Positions 39,800 through 49,640 are shown, counted from the first letter of the stretch. The stretch is DNA of 64,000 bases from Streptomyces sp. NBC_01016 (GCF_026341035.1 NZ_JAPEOQ010000001.1:1054001-1118000); one strand, 5' to 3'. Program-made: numbers and translations. Notes: generated from the letters alone by a model not told the origin.

Positions 39800-41878
39800 T
39801 CAGCCGTTCTTGATGCGGTTGGTGAGCTCGGTGACCTGGTTGTAGATGGAGCGCCGCTCGGCCATCAGCGCGCGGATCTTGCGGTCCGCGTGCATCACGG
39901 TCGTGTGGTCGCGGCCGCCGAACTGAGCGCCGATCTTCGGCAGCGAGAGGTCGGTCAGCTCACGGCACAGGTACATCGCGATCTGCCGGGCCGTCACCAG
40001 GACGCGGCTGCGCGAGGATCCGCAGAGGTCCTCCACGGTGAGCCCGAAGTAGTCCGCGGTCGCCGCCATGATGGCCGAGGCCGTGATCTCGGGGGCCGCG
40101 TCCTCGCCACCGGGGATCAGGTCCTTGAGGACGATCTCCGTCAGTCCCAGGTCCACAGGCTGTCGATTGAGCGACGCGAACGCCGTGACGCGGATCAACG
40201 CCCCTTCCAGCTCACGGATGTTGCGCGAGATGCGGGACGCGATGAACTCGAGCACTTCCGGAGGCGCGTTGAGCTGCTCCTGTACCGCCTTCTTACGAAG
40301 GATGGCGATACGGGTCTCCAGCTCCGGTGGCTGGACGTCCGTGATCAGGCCCCACTCGAACCGGTTGCGCAGCCGGTCCTCCAGGGTCACCAACTGCTTG
40401 GGCGGCCGGTCACTGGACAGCACGATCTGCTTGTTCGCGTTGTGGAGCGTGTTGAAGGTGTGGAAGAACTCCTCCTGCGTCGACTCCTTGTCCGCGAGGA
40501 ACTGGATGTCGTCGACCAGAAGGATGTCCATCTCGCGGTACCGCTTACGGAAGGAGTCGCCCTTGCCGTCTCGGATCGAGTTGATGAACTCGTTGGTGAA
40601 CTCCTCCGAGCTCACGTACCGCACGCGCGTGCCCGGATAGAGGCTGCGCGCGTAGTGCCCGATGGCGTGCAGCAGGTGGGTCTTGCCGAGGCCCGACTCC
40701 CCATAGATGAACAGGGGGTTGTACGCCTTGGCCGGCGCTTCGGCGACGGCGACCGCGGCCGCGTGCGCGAAGCGGTTCGACGCGCCGATGACGAACGTGT
40801 CGAAGAGGTACTTGGGGTTCAGGCGCGCCGTCGGCTCACCGGGGCGAGTCGCCGGCGCGGGCTGGGCCGCCAGGGGGCCGGGCGCTCCACTGGGCACGCC
40901 ACGGGTGCCGTGCCCGCCGTCCTGGTTCGGACGGCCGCCCATCGTGGGCTTGCCGGGCTCACGCCGCTGCTGCCGCTCGCGCGAAGGCTCGTAGGAACCG
41001 CGCTCCTCATAGGACGACCGCTCTTCATAAGAAGAGCGGTCCCCGTAGGAACGGTCTTCGTAAGGTCGCTCTTCATAGGAGGAGCGGTCCTCGTAGGAGG
41101 AACGGTCCTCATAAGAGGGGCGACCGTCCCCCTTCTGCTCGTACGGGGGGCGCTCCTGCTGCTGGTCGTAGCGACCGCGCTCCTGTTCGTACGGCTGCTG
41201 TTGCTCGTAGGGCGACCGTTCCTGCTGCCGGTAGTCGTGCTGCGGCTGCTGGGTGGGCGTCGCGTACGGGTCCCGCTCCGGGAAACCGAGCCGGGGCTGC
41301 TGCCAGTTGTACTCGTCCTGCTGCGGACGCGGCCAGGCGCCCGGCTCGGGACGCTGGTAGTCCGGGTAGGCGGGGCGGGCGGTCGGGAGCTGGTCGGGCC
41401 GGGGCGCCGGGGGCTGCTCGGCCCGCGGGCCCTGGCCGTGCTCGTCGGCGCCGCGGCGCTCGTAGCCCTCGTAGGTCTCCCGGCTCTCGTACGTCTCCCG
41501 CTTGTCGAAGGCGTCGCGCGGCTGGCCGGGGGACGGCTGCGGCTCGGGGGGCTCGTAGCGGTGCTGCGGGGCCGGCGGAGGTGTGGGGGCGGGCGGCTCG
41601 CCCACGGAGTCGTCGACGGTGATCGCGATCCGGATGGGGCGGCCGCACTCGCGGCTGAGGGTCTCGCTGACGACCGGGGCCAGCCGACCCTCGAGTACGC
41701 CCTTGGCGAATTCGTTCGGAACGGCGAGCAGTGCGGTGTCGGCGACGAGCGCCAACGGCTGACAGCGCCGGATCCAGTGTTCGTCCTTCGTCTCGACGCC
41801 CTGCCCGCGGTCTTCCCCGAGGAGTTGCTCCAGAACTCGTGGCCACACTGCGGCAAGATCGGCAGGTACGTCAGCCAC
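39800..41878 (-). CDS. dnaA: chromosomal replication initiator DnaA
   Basis: A 692-residue initiator. Domain I (1-90) begins [20 protein letters not shown]. Domain II (about 95-345) is very long and Pro/Gln/Tyr/Arg-rich, with a tandem [19 protein letters not shown] repeat run (about 250-295). Domain III AAA+ has Walker [11 protein letters not shown] and Walker [11 protein letters not shown]. Domain IV has the box-binding signature [15 protein letters not shown]. The extended domain II is characteristic of Streptomyces. GTG start at 41878. It binds the oriC boxes and probably represses its own promoter through the boxes at 42015 and 42027. Confidence 0.97.
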   Translation of the reverse strand: MADVPADLAAVWPRVLEQLLGEDRGQGVETKDEHWIRRCQPLALVADTALLAVPNEFAKGVLEGRLAPVVSETLSRECGRPIRIAITVDDSVGEPPAPTPPPAPQHRYEPPEPQPSPGQPRDAFDKRETYESRETYEGYERRGADEHGQGPRAEQPPAPRPDQLPTARPAYPDYQRPEPGAWPRPQQDEYNWQQPRLGFPERDPYATPTQQPQHDYRQQERSPYEQQQPYEQERGRYDQQQERPPYEQKGDGRPSYEDRSSYEDRSSYEERPYEDRSYGDRSSYEERSSYEERGSYEPSRERQQRREPGKPTMGGRPNQDGGHGTRGVPSGAPGPLAAQPAPATRPGEPTARLNPKYLFDTFVIGASNRFAHAAAVAVAEAPAKAYNPLFIYGESGLGKTHLLHAIGHYARSLYPGTRVRYVSSEEFTNEFINSIRDGKGDSFRKRYREMDILLVDDIQFLADKESTQEEFFHTFNTLHNANKQIVLSSDRPPKQLVTLEDRLRNRFEWGLITDVQPPELETRIAILRKKAVQEQLNAPPEVLEFIASRISRNIRELEGALIRVTAFASLNRQPVDLGLTEIVLKDLIPGGEDAAPEITASAIMAATADYFGLTVEDLCGSSRSRVLVTARQIAMYLCRELTDLSLPKIGAQFGGRDHTTVMHADRKIRALMAERRSIYNQVTELTNRIKNG

Positions 41879-42260
41879 AGGGCACGCTCTCTCGCTGGTC
41901 CCACGAACGTGTGATTCCTGGGACGGATCGGGAAGAAAATCGGGTGGTGCGGTGAGAAGGGAACGAATCGGAGTTCAGCCACGGTAGTCAGCGCGACCGC
42001 TGCGGTTCAAGTTGTTGTCCCCAGCCTGTGGACAGTGTCCCCCGCATGACGCCGGTTTGACCGGATGGCGTAGCCGCGCGTACCGTGACCAGGTCGAGTT
42101 GTCGATGGCTGCTGCCGCCTGCCTCCGATGGGCAAGGTCACGATCCACAGTTCTTGCGGACCGTGTAGCGGTGCACTCGGGCGTATTCGCGAGCTACTCG
42201 TGGGCGCACGGTGACAGCCAGGCGATGTCCCGCCACCACACGTTTTTCAGGAGCCCCCGA
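41879..42260. promoter_or_regulatory. divergent dnaA/rpmH promoter region with DnaA boxes
   Basis: A 382-bp spacer between divergent dnaA and rpmH. TTGTCCCCA (42015-42023) and TGTGGACAG (42027-42035) form a convergent pair of near-consensus DnaA boxes about 140 bp before dnaA, which fits the known autoregulation of Streptomyces dnaA. The rest is the leader and promoter of rpmH. Promoter elements cannot be assigned with confidence by eye. Confidence 0.55.
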
Positions 42261-42398
42261 GTGAGCAAGCGCACCTTCCAGCCGAACAACCGTCGTCGTG
42301 CCAAGACCCACGGCTTCCGCCTTCGCATGCGGACCCGTGCCGGTCGTGCGATTCTCGCCAGCCGTCGTGGCAAGGGTCGCGCCAGCCTGTCCGCCTGA
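42261..42398 (+). CDS. rpmH: 50S ribosomal protein L34
   Basis: 45 residues, [20 protein letters not shown] followed by [19 protein letters not shown], an unmistakable L34. The GTG start has CAGGAG 8 nt upstream. It is the first gene of the rpmH-rnpA-yidD-yidC-jag-rsmG run, divergent from dnaA. Confidence 0.98.
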   Translation: MSKRTFQPNNRRRAKTHGFRLRMRTRAGRAILASRRGKGRASLSA

Positions 42399-42418
42399 TC
42401 TCGTAATCAGGTCATGAC

Positions 42419-42790
42419 GTGCTGCCTACCGAGTATCGGCTGAGGCGGCGCGAGGACTTCGCGACCGCGGTACGCCGGGGACGTCGGGCCGGACGCCCGC
42501 TTCTCGTCGTTCACCTACGTAGCGGTTCAACGGACCCGCACGCGACCAGGGAGACTCTCTCCCCGCCGCGTGCGGGTTTCGTCGTGAGCAAGGCCGTGGG
42601 TGGCGCCGTCGTACGTAACGCGGTGAAGCGCAGGCTTCGCCACCTCATGCGCGACCGGGTGGCTTCATTGCCCCCAGGTAGCCTGGTAGTCGTACGCGCG
42701 TTGCCCGGAGCGGGCGACGCTACCCACGCACAGCTGGCCCGAGACCTGGATGCCGCCCTGCAGCGGCTGCTGGGAGGGGGCGCGCGATGA
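42419..42790 (+). CDS. rnpA: ribonuclease P protein component
   Basis: The 123-residue protein subunit of RNase P, which assists the RNA subunit in 5' maturation of tRNAs. The signature is [20 protein letters not shown], and the N-terminus [20 protein letters not shown] is typical. GTG start, 20 bp after rpmH. Its stop overlaps yidD (ATGA). Confidence 0.96.
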   Translation: MLPTEYRLRRREDFATAVRRGRRAGRPLLVVHLRSGSTDPHATRETLSPPRAGFVVSKAVGGAVVRNAVKRRLRHLMRDRVASLPPGSLVVVRALPGAGDATHAQLARDLDAALQRLLGGGAR

Positions 42791-43137
42791 AGTACCCACT
42801 GCTCGCCTTGATCAAGATCTACCAGTGGACCATCAGTCCATTGCTGGGTCCGGTGTGCAAGTACTACCCGTCGTGCTCCCACTATGGCTTCACCGCCATC
42901 GACCGGCACGGGGCAGTCAAGGGAACAGCACTTACCGCCTGGCGGATCCTTCGGTGCAATCCGTGGTCACTGGGCGGCGTCGACTATGTTCCGCCACGCA
43001 AGCGTCCGCGCTGGCACGAGATGCTGCGCGAGGCATGGCGCGGGGACAAGAAAACGGCCCCCGCCGTTGAGGGCGACAGCCCCTCTGCACAGGACAATAA
43101 GTCCGGAGCGACTTCGCCCAACGCCCAAGGAGCCTGA
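42787..43137 (+). CDS. yidD: membrane protein insertion efficiency factor YidD
   Basis: A 116-residue membrane-associated protein, with [20 protein letters not shown] and [20 protein letters not shown] carrying the conserved Cys residues and GxxxG-like surface. It helps YidC insert membrane proteins. ATGA overlap with rnpA; the tail ([16 protein letters not shown]) is an unconserved extension. Confidence 0.93.
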   Translation: MKYPLLALIKIYQWTISPLLGPVCKYYPSCSHYGFTAIDRHGAVKGTALTAWRILRCNPWSLGGVDYVPPRKRPRWHEMLREAWRGDKKTAPAVEGDSPSAQDNKSGATSPNAQGA

Positions 43138-43145
43138 TCAGGGAC

Positions 43146-44453
43146 ATGATTTCCGATATCGTCAACGCTGTATCAGGCGTTTTCGCGTTCCTCACGACCC
43201 CGGTGTCGTGGGTCATCGTCCAGTTCCACACGGTCTATGGGGCGATCTTCGGCCCTGATACCGGATGGGCCTGGGGCCTGTCGATCGTGTCCCTTGTGGT
43301 CCTGATCCGGATCTGCCTGATCCCGCTCTTCGTGAAGCAGATCAAGTCGACCCGGAACATGCAGCTGCTCCAGCCTCAGATGAAGGCGATCCAGGAGCGC
43401 TACAAGAACGACAAGCAGCGTCAGTCCGAAGAGATGATGAAGCTGTACAAGGAGACGGGTACCAACCCGCTCTCCTCGTGCCTTCCGATTCTCGTGCAGT
43501 CGCCGTTCTTCTTCGCCCTGTACCACGTGCTCGCGGCCATCGCCGAGGGCAACACCATCGGCGTCATCAACCAGTCGCTCCTGGACAGTGCCCAGAAGGC
43601 GCACATCTTCGGTGCCCCGCTGGCCGCCAAGTTCACGGACAGCGCCTCCGAGCTCCAGGCCATGGGCGCCTCGCTGACCGACGTCCGCGTGGTCACCGCG
43701 ATCATGATCCTCATGATGTCGGCGTCGCAGTTCTACACGCAGCGCCAGCTGATGACGAAGAACGTCGACCTGACGGTGAAGACGCCGTTCATGCAGCAGC
43801 AGAAGATGCTGATGTACGTCTTCCCGCTGATCTTCCTCTTCATGGGCATCAACTTCCCCGTCGGTGTCCTCGTCTACTGGCTGACCACCAACGTGTGGAC
43901 CATGTGCCAGCAGATGTACGTGATCAACCGGAACCCCACTCCGGGCTCCAAGGCTCAGGCCAAGATGCTCGAGGGTCTGCAGAAGCACGTCGTCGAGCAC
44001 AGCGCGACGAGGAACAAGCGCGAGCGGAACATCGTCAAGGCGATCGTCGCCAAGGGCCGCGACCGCAACGAGTACGAGCGCAAGTTCATCAACGGACTGA
44101 GCAAGGCCGGTCTCGCGGCTCAGACCGACGGCACCGTGGCCAAGGGCTCCGCGGCCGCGGAGGAGCTGGACGAGGACGGTATGCCGAAGGGCACCCCGAA
44201 GCGCCAGCAGCCCAAGCGCCAGTCCAAGTCGCAGCGCCAGACCGGTGGCTCGACAGCCCAGGGCTCGGAGAAGGACGACTCCCCTTCCGAGAAGACCTCG
44301 CTGGAGAAGAAGGACGAGCCGCAGGACGCGAAGCCGCAGTCCAAGCAGTCCGGTGGCGCCAAGCCCGCGGGCGGTTCACAGCAGCGCAGCAAGGCCAAGT
44401 CCGGGCAGCGCAAGGGCGGCCCGCAGCGGCCGAAGTCCCCGTCCAAGAAGTAA
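43146..44453 (+). CDS. yidC: membrane protein insertase YidC
   Basis: A 435-residue Oxa1/YidC insertase with five transmembrane helices. Signature positions are [20 protein letters not shown] (hydrophilic-groove Arg), [20 protein letters not shown] and [20 protein letters not shown]. The cytoplasmic C-tail (from about 285) is very basic and Lys/Gln/Ser-rich, likely binding ribosomes. It starts 8 bp after yidD in the same operon. Confidence 0.96.
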   Translation: MISDIVNAVSGVFAFLTTPVSWVIVQFHTVYGAIFGPDTGWAWGLSIVSLVVLIRICLIPLFVKQIKSTRNMQLLQPQMKAIQERYKNDKQRQSEEMMKLYKETGTNPLSSCLPILVQSPFFFALYHVLAAIAEGNTIGVINQSLLDSAQKAHIFGAPLAAKFTDSASELQAMGASLTDVRVVTAIMILMMSASQFYTQRQLMTKNVDLTVKTPFMQQQKMLMYVFPLIFLFMGINFPVGVLVYWLTTNVWTMCQQMYVINRNPTPGSKAQAKMLEGLQKHVVEHSATRNKRERNIVKAIVAKGRDRNEYERKFINGLSKAGLAAQTDGTVAKGSAAAEELDEDGMPKGTPKRQQPKRQSKSQRQTGGSTAQGSEKDDSPSEKTSLEKKDEPQDAKPQSKQSGGAKPAGGSQQRSKAKSGQRKGGPQRPKSPSKK

Positions 44454-44510
44454 GTAAGACCTCGACGTAAGACGTTGGCGCAAGCCTTGACGCAAGAAGG
44501 AGCCCATCCC

Positions 44511-45020
44511 GTGACGGAAGGCACCACCGCCGCTGCTGAGGCTGGCGACACCCTGACCCGCCTCGAGCAGGAGGGTGAGATCGCCGCGGATTACCTCGAG
44601 GGTCTGCTGGACATCGCCGACCTCGACGGCGACATCGACATGGACGTCGAGGCCGACCGGGCCGCCGTGTCCATCGTCAGCGATGTGAGCAGCCGCGATC
44701 TGCAGAAGCTGGTCGGTCGCGACGGAGAGGTCCTCGAGGCGCTCCAGGAGCTGACCCGCCTCGCGGTGCACCGGGAGACCGGGGACCGCAGCCGCCTGAT
44801 GCTGGACATCGCCGGCTACCGCGCGAAGAAGCGCGCCGAGCTCACCGAGCAGGGCGCCAAGGCCGCGGCCGAGGTGAAGAACACCGGTGAGCCGGTCAAG
44901 ATGAACCCGATGACGCCCTTCGAGCGCAAGGTCGTCCACGACGCCATCAAGGCAGCCGGCCTGCGCAGTGAGTCCGAGGGCGAGGAGCCGCAGCGCTTCG
45001 TCGTCGTGCTTCCTGCCTGA
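44511..45020 (+). CDS. jag: KhpB/Jag R3H-KH RNA-binding protein
   Basis: A 169-residue protein with a KH-like domain ([24 protein letters not shown] segment, GxDG-equivalent [11 protein letters not shown]) and a C-terminal R3H domain ([23 protein letters not shown]). It is an RNA chaperone partner of KhpA in Gram-positives. The start is GTG 44511 with GAAGGAG 8 nt upstream; the longer frame to 44475 has no ribosome site. Confidence 0.93.
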   Translation: MTEGTTAAAEAGDTLTRLEQEGEIAADYLEGLLDIADLDGDIDMDVEADRAAVSIVSDVSSRDLQKLVGRDGEVLEALQELTRLAVHRETGDRSRLMLDIAGYRAKKRAELTEQGAKAAAEVKNTGEPVKMNPMTPFERKVVHDAIKAAGLRSESEGEEPQRFVVVLPA

Positions 45021-45039
45021 ACGGCAGCACGTCGCCTTC

Positions 45040-45068
45040 CGGCCCCGTCTGTTTCGCAGGCGGGGCCG
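45040..45068 (+). terminator. terminator between jag and rsmG
   Basis: CGGCCCCGTCTG (45040-45051) pairs with CAGGCGGGGCCG (45057-45068) with one G-U pair and a 5-nt loop, followed by ATCTTTGTC. It may end or attenuate the rpmH-jag transcript before rsmG. Confidence 0.75.
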
Positions 45069-45130
45069 ATCTTTGTCAGCCTGTTAGTCAGCCACTTACT
45101 GCGGTAGAGCGGTACGGAAGGACGGTCCCC

Positions 45131-45847
45131 GTGACGGAGGCAGCAGAACTCCCCCCGGCCCCGGAGCAGGCCCGGGTGGTATTCGGCGAGCGCTTCCCGG
45201 ACGCGGTCCGGTACGCGGAGCTTCTCGCTGACGCGGGAGTGCAGCGCGGCCTCATCGGCCCTCGCGAGGTGCCGCGTCTGTGGGAGCGGCACATCCTGAA
45301 CTGCGCCGTGCTCTCCGAGGTGGTCCCCGAGGGCGTCACGGTGTGCGACGTCGGTTCGGGTGCGGGCCTGCCGGGCATTCCGCTCGCCCTGGTCCGCCCG
45401 GACCTCAAGATCACCCTGCTGGAGCCGCTGCTCCGTCGTACGACCTTCTTGACTGAGGTCGTCGAACTGCTCGGGCTCGACCATGTGACCGTGGTGCGGG
45501 GACGGGCCGAGGAGGTCCTCGGCACGTTGACGCCCGTCCATGTCGTCACCGCTCGCGCCGTGGCCCCGCTGGACCGGCTGGCCGCGTGGGGCGTCCCGTT
45601 GCTCCGGCCGTACGGGGAGATGCTCGCGCTCAAGGGCGACACGGCCGAGGAAGAGCTCAAGAGCGCGGCCACCGCCCTGAGCAAGCTCGGCGCGGTGGAG
45701 ACGTCGGTTCTGCATGTCGGAGAGGGCATCGTGGATCCCCTGTCCACCGTCGTGCGTGTAGAGGTCGGGGAGAGCCCCGGCGGCGTGCGTTTCGCGGCGA
45801 AGCGCGCCAAGGCAGCCCGCACGGGGCGTACCCGACGCAGGCGCTGA
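45131..45847 (+). CDS. rsmG: 16S rRNA (guanine527-N7)-methyltransferase RsmG
   Basis: A 238-residue SAM-dependent methyltransferase that modifies G527 of 16S rRNA; loss gives low-level streptomycin resistance and often alters antibiotic output in Streptomyces. Motifs: [20 protein letters not shown] (substrate loop), [20 protein letters not shown] (SAM site), [13 protein letters not shown] and [10 protein letters not shown]. Basic tail [12 protein letters not shown] start at 45131. Confidence 0.96.
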   Translation: MTEAAELPPAPEQARVVFGERFPDAVRYAELLADAGVQRGLIGPREVPRLWERHILNCAVLSEVVPEGVTVCDVGSGAGLPGIPLALVRPDLKITLLEPLLRRTTFLTEVVELLGLDHVTVVRGRAEEVLGTLTPVHVVTARAVAPLDRLAAWGVPLLRPYGEMLALKGDTAEEELKSAATALSKLGAVETSVLHVGEGIVDPLSTVVRVEVGESPGGVRFAAKRAKAARTGRTRRRR

Positions 45848-45930
45848 CGACCAGCAGTACTCCACAAAAGCTGTCAAACGTACGCATCTCGGGGTGTCGC
45901 GCGGGAGGGTAACCCGCTGCGGTGCATCGT

Positions 45931-45944
45931 GTTTCACGTGAAAC
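45931..45944. other. parS site upstream of parA
   Basis: Perfect GTTTCACGTGAAAC. It lies about 160 bp upstream of the chosen parA start, inside a frame that reads on into parA from 45929. Confidence 0.9.
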
Positions 45945-46039
45945 GTCGCTCACTGCTGCAGGGCATCATCAGTCGCGGCCGCGCGGCGGCCGCTCCCCGC
46001 GACCAAAAACCTCTCGGATCCCTCGATACGGACACGGAG

Positions 46040-46066
46040 TTGTCCACAGAGGGGGATTCGTCCACA
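46040..46066 (+). promoter_or_regulatory. two DnaA boxes upstream of parA
   Basis: TTGTCCACA (46040-46048), a perfect consensus box, and TCGTCCACA (46058-46066) in the same orientation 18 bp apart, just before the parA start chosen here. They could allow DnaA to influence parAB or act as a small titration site; the S. coelicolor H24 cluster is a possible counterpart (inference). Confidence 0.7.
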
Positions 46067-46102
46067 GAAGCACGGGCCTCGCTGGTTCTCGACCCCGAAG
46101 GC

Positions 46103-47179
46103 ATGGGAGGCTCTGTTCATTGCGAGCCTGAAGTCGAGGAGAGTGAATCCTTGCGGTCCGACGCCAACATCGCGGGACCGATGACCGATCCGGTCCCCGG
46201 TCCCCGTACCGAATCGGCGGGGGAGGATGTTTCACGTGAAACACCGCCCCCGATGGACGACACACCCATTGGTCGCGCTGCCCAACTGGCAGTAGAGGCT
46301 CTCGGTCGTGCGGGCGAGGGCCTGCCACGACCCGAGCAGACCCGCGTCATGGTGGTGGCCAACCAGAAGGGCGGGGTCGGTAAGACCACGACAACGGTCA
46401 ACCTTGCCGCCTCACTTGCGCTGCACGGCGCACGTGTCCTGGTGGTGGACCTGGACCCACAGGGCAACGCCTCCACGGCTCTGGGTGTCGACCATCACTC
46501 CGAAGTGCCTTCCGTCTACGACGTGTTGGTCGACAGCAAGCCGCTCTCCGAAGTCGTCCAACCCGTCCCTGACGTGGAAGGTCTCTTCTGCGCCCCGGCC
46601 ACCATCGATCTCGCCGGTGCGGAGATCGAGCTGGTCTCCCTGGTCGCGCGGGAGAGCCGACTGCAGCGCGCCCTCCAGGCGTACGAGCAGCCGCTGGACT
46701 ACATCCTCATCGACTGTCCGCCGTCGCTCGGGCTTCTGACGATCAACGCCATGGTGGCCGGGGCGGAAGTGCTGATTCCGATCCAGTGCGAGTACTACGC
46801 GCTGGAGGGCCTCGGGCAGCTCCTACGGAATGTTGATCTCGTGCGTGGGCACCTCAACCCCGCCCTGCACGTTTCCACGATCCTGCTCACGATGTACGAC
46901 GGCCGGACTCGGCTGGCGTCCCAGGTCGCGGATGAAGTCCGTAATCACTTCGCCGGCGAGGTTCTTCGGACGAGCATTCCGCGTTCGGTGCGTATCTCGG
47001 AGGCCCCGAGTTACGGGCAGACCGTGTTGACCTACGATCCAGGGTCGAGTGGGGCGCTCTCCTACCTCGAAGCGGCACGAGAGATGGCGCTGCGCGGAGT
47101 CGGGATTCACTACGACGCCCAGAACGCCCACACGGGCACTCAACTTGACCAGCAGAGTACGTCGGAGGGGATTCAGTGA
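46103..47179 (+). CDS. parA: chromosome partitioning ATPase ParA
   Basis: A 358-residue Walker-type ATPase of the MinD/ParA class with deviant Walker [10 protein letters not shown] (in [20 protein letters not shown]) and switch motif [11 protein letters not shown]; the DNA-binding Lys/Arg patch lies in its C-terminal half. It drives segregation and coordinates septa in sporulating hyphae. Start: an in-frame extension reaches back to 45929 but starts within parS and contains DnaA boxes. ATG 46103 has GAAGGC upstream and matches the N-terminus I recall for Streptomyces ParA. A second parS lies inside (46229) and codes DVSRET. Confidence 0.93.
   Translation: MGGSVHCEPEVEESESLRSDANIAGPMTDPVPGPRTESAGEDVSRETPPPMDDTPIGRAAQLAVEALGRAGEGLPRPEQTRVMVVANQKGGVGKTTTTVNLAASLALHGARVLVVDLDPQGNASTALGVDHHSEVPSVYDVLVDSKPLSEVVQPVPDVEGLFCAPATIDLAGAEIELVSLVARESRLQRALQAYEQPLDYILIDCPPSLGLLTINAMVAGAEVLIPIQCEYYALEGLGQLLRNVDLVRGHLNPALHVSTILLTMYDGRTRLASQVADEVRNHFAGEVLRTSIPRSVRISEAPSYGQTVLTYDPGSSGALSYLEAAREMALRGVGIHYDAQNAHTGTQLDQQSTSEGIQ
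46229..46242. other. parS site inside parA coding sequence
   Basis: Perfect GTTTCACGTGAAAC; read in the parA frame it encodes VSRET (residues about 43-47). Confidence 0.9.
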
Positions 47180-48279
47180 GCGAGCGACGGAGGGGACTTG
47201 GCCGAGGACTCGGCGCGCTGATCCCGGCTGCCCCCACCCCTGAGAGGACGGGCCCGGCCACCCAGGCGGGCGGAGCGTCGACGTCTCCTGCCTCGGTGCC
47301 GGTGCTGACGTCCGAGCGTGGAGTGGCGGCCGCGAAGGTGGCCGCGCTGTCACAGCAGCCTGTTTCACGGGAAACCGAGGAGCCGGCGACGACGACAGCC
47401 GATGACTTCGAGCGTCCTGCGGGAGCTCATTTCGCCGAGCTGCCGATCGACGAGATCACGCCCAACCCGCGCCAGCCGCGTGAGGTGTTCGACGAGGACG
47501 CTCTCGCCGAGCTCGTCACATCCATCAAGGAAGTCGGCCTGCTGCAGCCTGTCGTCGTACGACAGGTAGGGGCCGGCAACTACGAGCTCATCATGGGCGA
47601 GCGGCGCTGGAGGGCCTGTCGAGAGGCGGGGCTCGAGCGCATCCCGGCCATCGTGCGTGCCACGGATGACGAGAAGCTTCTCCTCGACGCGCTCCTTGAG
47701 AACCTGCACCGTGCGCAGCTGAACCCGCTGGAAGAGGCTGCCGCCTACGACCAGTTGCTCAAGGACTTCAACTGCACGCACGATCAGCTGGCCGACCGGA
47801 TCGGCCGGTCCCGCCCGCAGGTGTCCAACACGCTGCGGCTGCTGAAGCTTTCGCCGGCCGTCCAGCGCCGGGTGGCCGCAGGCGTGCTGTCGGCTGGGCA
47901 TGCGCGTGCTCTGCTCTCCGTCGAGGACTCCGAGGAGCAGGACCGGCTGGCCCACCGCATCGTCGCCGAAGGGCTCTCGGTGCGGGCCGTCGAGGAGATC
48001 GTGACCCTCATGGGGTCGGGGCCCAAGAGCAACGCGCGGGCCAAGGGGCCGCGGGCCGGCACCCGGGTCTCCCCGGCGCTGACCGATCTCGCCACGCGGC
48101 TCTCGGACCGCTTCGAGACGCGGGTGAAGGTCGACCTGGGACAGAAGAAGGGCAAGATCGTCGTCGAGTTCGCCTCGATGGACGACCTGTCGCGCATCCT
48201 CGGCTCCCTCGCTCCCGGTGAGGGTCCTGTGCTCCAGAACGGTCTCCCGGAGGAGACCGACGGCGACGAACAGGACTGA
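47176..48279 (+). CDS. parB: chromosome partitioning protein ParB
   Basis: A 367-residue CTP-dependent ParB clamp that loads on parS. The N-domain CTP/ParB-box motif is [20 protein letters not shown]; the helix-turn-helix is [20 protein letters not shown]; the C-terminal dimer region ends the protein. It overlaps parA by GTGA, and a hairpin terminator follows. A degenerate parS (47362) within the gene still encodes PVSRET. Confidence 0.97.
   Translation: MSERRRGLGRGLGALIPAAPTPERTGPATQAGGASTSPASVPVLTSERGVAAAKVAALSQQPVSRETEEPATTTADDFERPAGAHFAELPIDEITPNPRQPREVFDEDALAELVTSIKEVGLLQPVVVRQVGAGNYELIMGERRWRACREAGLERIPAIVRATDDEKLLLDALLENLHRAQLNPLEEAAAYDQLLKDFNCTHDQLADRIGRSRPQVSNTLRLLKLSPAVQRRVAAGVLSAGHARALLSVEDSEEQDRLAHRIVAEGLSVRAVEEIVTLMGSGPKSNARAKGPRAGTRVSPALTDLATRLSDRFETRVKVDLGQKKGKIVVEFASMDDLSRILGSLAPGEGPVLQNGLPEETDGDEQD
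47362..47375. other. degenerate parS in parB
   Basis: GTTTCACGGGAAAC differs from the consensus at one central base (T to G). The change is synonymous (CGT to CGG, Arg), so the peptide VSRET is retained while the palindrome is broken. Confidence 0.6.
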
Positions 48280-48300
48280 CCACCGCCCTGTCGTGACCCG

Positions 48301-48344
48301 AGAGCGGGCCGTGTTCCGGCATGTACCGGAACACGGCCCGCTCT
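48301..48344 (+). terminator. parAB terminator
   Basis: A perfect 19-bp stem (48301-48319 with 48326-48344), 6-nt loop, starting 22 bp after the parB stop. Confidence 0.85.
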
Positions 48345-48438
48345 TTGCCCATCTACGGTATCGAGCGAATCCCATCGTGGTTACGATGCGACGGGAAGAG
48401 CGCATCCACCCGGCGGCACCTCAAACAGGAGGCGGGTC

Positions 48439-48696
48439 ATGCGATCGGTGAGTCGCACCGGACTGATGACCGCAGGTCTCGGCCTGGGAGCGGTCGGCGG
48501 ATTCGTCGGCAGCCTGCTCAGGGAACGGAGCGCTCTGACGGCCGCCCGCGCAGCGGCGGGCGAAGGAAGCGAGGAACTGCCTTCATGGGGCGTCGGCTCG
48601 TACCGCTCACGCTGGACAACCTCCCGGACCTCCCCAAGCGTTGCCGCTCATGTGTCTTCTGGGAACTGGACCCGGTCAGCGGCGAAGCCGCGGTAA
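48439..48696 (+). CDS. small ORF with N-terminal membrane helix, overlapping acetyltransferase start
   Basis: ATG 48439 has a textbook AGGAGG 6 nt upstream and encodes MRSVSRTGLMTAGLGLGAVG, a hydrophobic Gly/Leu segment followed by a charged Arg/Ala/Glu stretch. The frame runs on into the acetyltransferase gene for 112 bp (a Ser/Trp/Arg-rich, probably meaningless tail). It is either a real 85-residue membrane peptide coupled to the acetyltransferase or a leader. No family recognised. Confidence 0.45.
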   Translation: MRSVSRTGLMTAGLGLGAVGGFVGSLLRERSALTAARAAAGEGSEELPSWGVGSYRSRWTTSRTSPSVAAHVSSGNWTRSAAKPR

Positions 48697-49202
48697 AGGC
48701 GGGCACGTCCGAACTGGAGAAGGAAGCGTGGATCTCCGCTGTCCTGCTGGAGTGGGGCTCCTGCGGACGCGTCGTCTACGTGGATGACGTTCCGGTCGGC
48801 TTCGTGCTCTACGCGCCCCCCGCGTACGTGCCACGGTCCACCGCCTTCCCGACAAGTCCGGTGTCCCCCGATGCCGTTCAGCTCATGACGGCCTGGATCT
48901 CGCCCGACTATCAGGGGCAGGGACTGGGCCGGGTCATCGTGCAGACCGTCGCGAAGGATCTGCTGCGCCGGGGCTTCAAGGCGATCGAGGCCTTCGGGGA
49001 TGCGCAGTGGAAGGAGCCCGCCTGTCTGCTTCCCGCGGACCATCTGTTGGCGGTCGGGTTCAAGACCGTCCGGCCCCACCCCTCGCATCCGCGGCTGCGT
49101 CTGGAACTGCGGACGACGCTGTCCTGGAAGGAAGACGTCGAGATGGCCCTGGACAGGCTTCTGGGAGCCGTACAGAAGGAACCGGCACTCCGGCCGCTGT
49201 GA
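48585..49202 (+). CDS. GNAT-family N-acetyltransferase
   Basis: A 205-residue GNAT protein. The acetyl-CoA binding loop is seen in AWISPDYQGQGLGRVIVQTV (the Q/R-x-x-G-x-G/A motif as QGQGLG). The N-terminal RRLVPLTLDNLPDLPKRCRS and CVFWELDP lie in the acceptor half. The substrate is unknown. Genes of this type regularly follow parB in Streptomyces. ATG 48585 has GAGGA upstream. Confidence 0.85.
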   Translation: MGRRLVPLTLDNLPDLPKRCRSCVFWELDPVSGEAAVKAGTSELEKEAWISAVLLEWGSCGRVVYVDDVPVGFVLYAPPAYVPRSTAFPTSPVSPDAVQLMTAWISPDYQGQGLGRVIVQTVAKDLLRRGFKAIEAFGDAQWKEPACLLPADHLLAVGFKTVRPHPSHPRLRLELRTTLSWKEDVEMALDRLLGAVQKEPALRPL

Positions 49203-49227
49203 CAGTCGACGGCCCCTTACAACGGAA

Positions 49228-49256
49228 ACGGACCGGCCCCGGAAGGGCCGGCCCGT
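49228..49256. terminator. bidirectional terminator between acetyltransferase and trxA
   Basis: ACGGACCGGCCC (49228-49239) pairs with GGGCCGGCCCGT (49245-49256) with one mismatch; 5-nt loop; 4 bp before a parS. Confidence 0.75.
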
Positions 49257-49260
49257 TCGT

Positions 49261-49274
49261 GTTTCACGTGAAAC
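49261..49274. other. parS site, intergenic
   Basis: Perfect GTTTCACGTGAAAC in the 105-bp gap between convergent acetyltransferase and trxA, immediately after the terminator. Confidence 0.9.
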
Positions 49275-49307
49275 AACGACCGCCGTCTGTGAATCGGCGT
49301 CGCCTGA

Positions 49308-49640
49308 TTACTCGGAGATGAAGTCCTCGAGGTCGCGCACGATGGCGGCCTTGGGCTTGGCACCGACGATGGTCTTGGCGACCTCGCCACCCTGGTAAAC
49401 GTTCAGGGTCGGGATCGACATGACGCCGTACTTGGCGGCCGTGCCCGGGTTCTCGTCGATGTTGAGCTTGACGACCTCGATCTTGTCACCGTGCTCGGCG
49501 GCGATGGCCTCGAGCGACGGCGCGATCTGGCGGCACGGGCCGCACCAAGCGGCCCAGAAGTCGACCAGGACGGGCTTGTCGTTCTTCAGGACGTCCTCGT
49601 CAAAGGTGTCGTCCGTGACGTTCTTCAGGTTGCCGGTCAC
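49308..49640 (-). CDS. trxA: thioredoxin
   Basis: A 110-residue thioredoxin with the active site FWAAWCGPCRQIAP and the cis-Pro in VMSIPTLNVYQGG. It reduces protein disulfides. The GTG start (VTGNLKNVTDD) has AGGAG 6 nt upstream; the longer frame to 49847 is the antisense of trxB. It follows trxB by 46 bp, so both are one transcript. Confidence 0.96.
   Translation of the reverse strand: MTGNLKNVTDDTFDEDVLKNDKPVLVDFWAAWCGPCRQIAPSLEAIAAEHGDKIEVVKLNIDENPGTAAKYGVMSIPTLNVYQGGEVAKTIVGAKPKAAIVRDLEDFISE

Noticed and set aside
42012..42260. Extended L34 frame
   Set aside because: L34 begins at GTG 42261 with a ribosome site; the upstream part is leader sequence.
45929..46102. 58-codon N-terminal extension of ParA
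   Set aside because: Starts inside parS, includes DnaA boxes and has no ribosome site; the ParA homology I recall begins at about 46103. Kept as a question in the findings.
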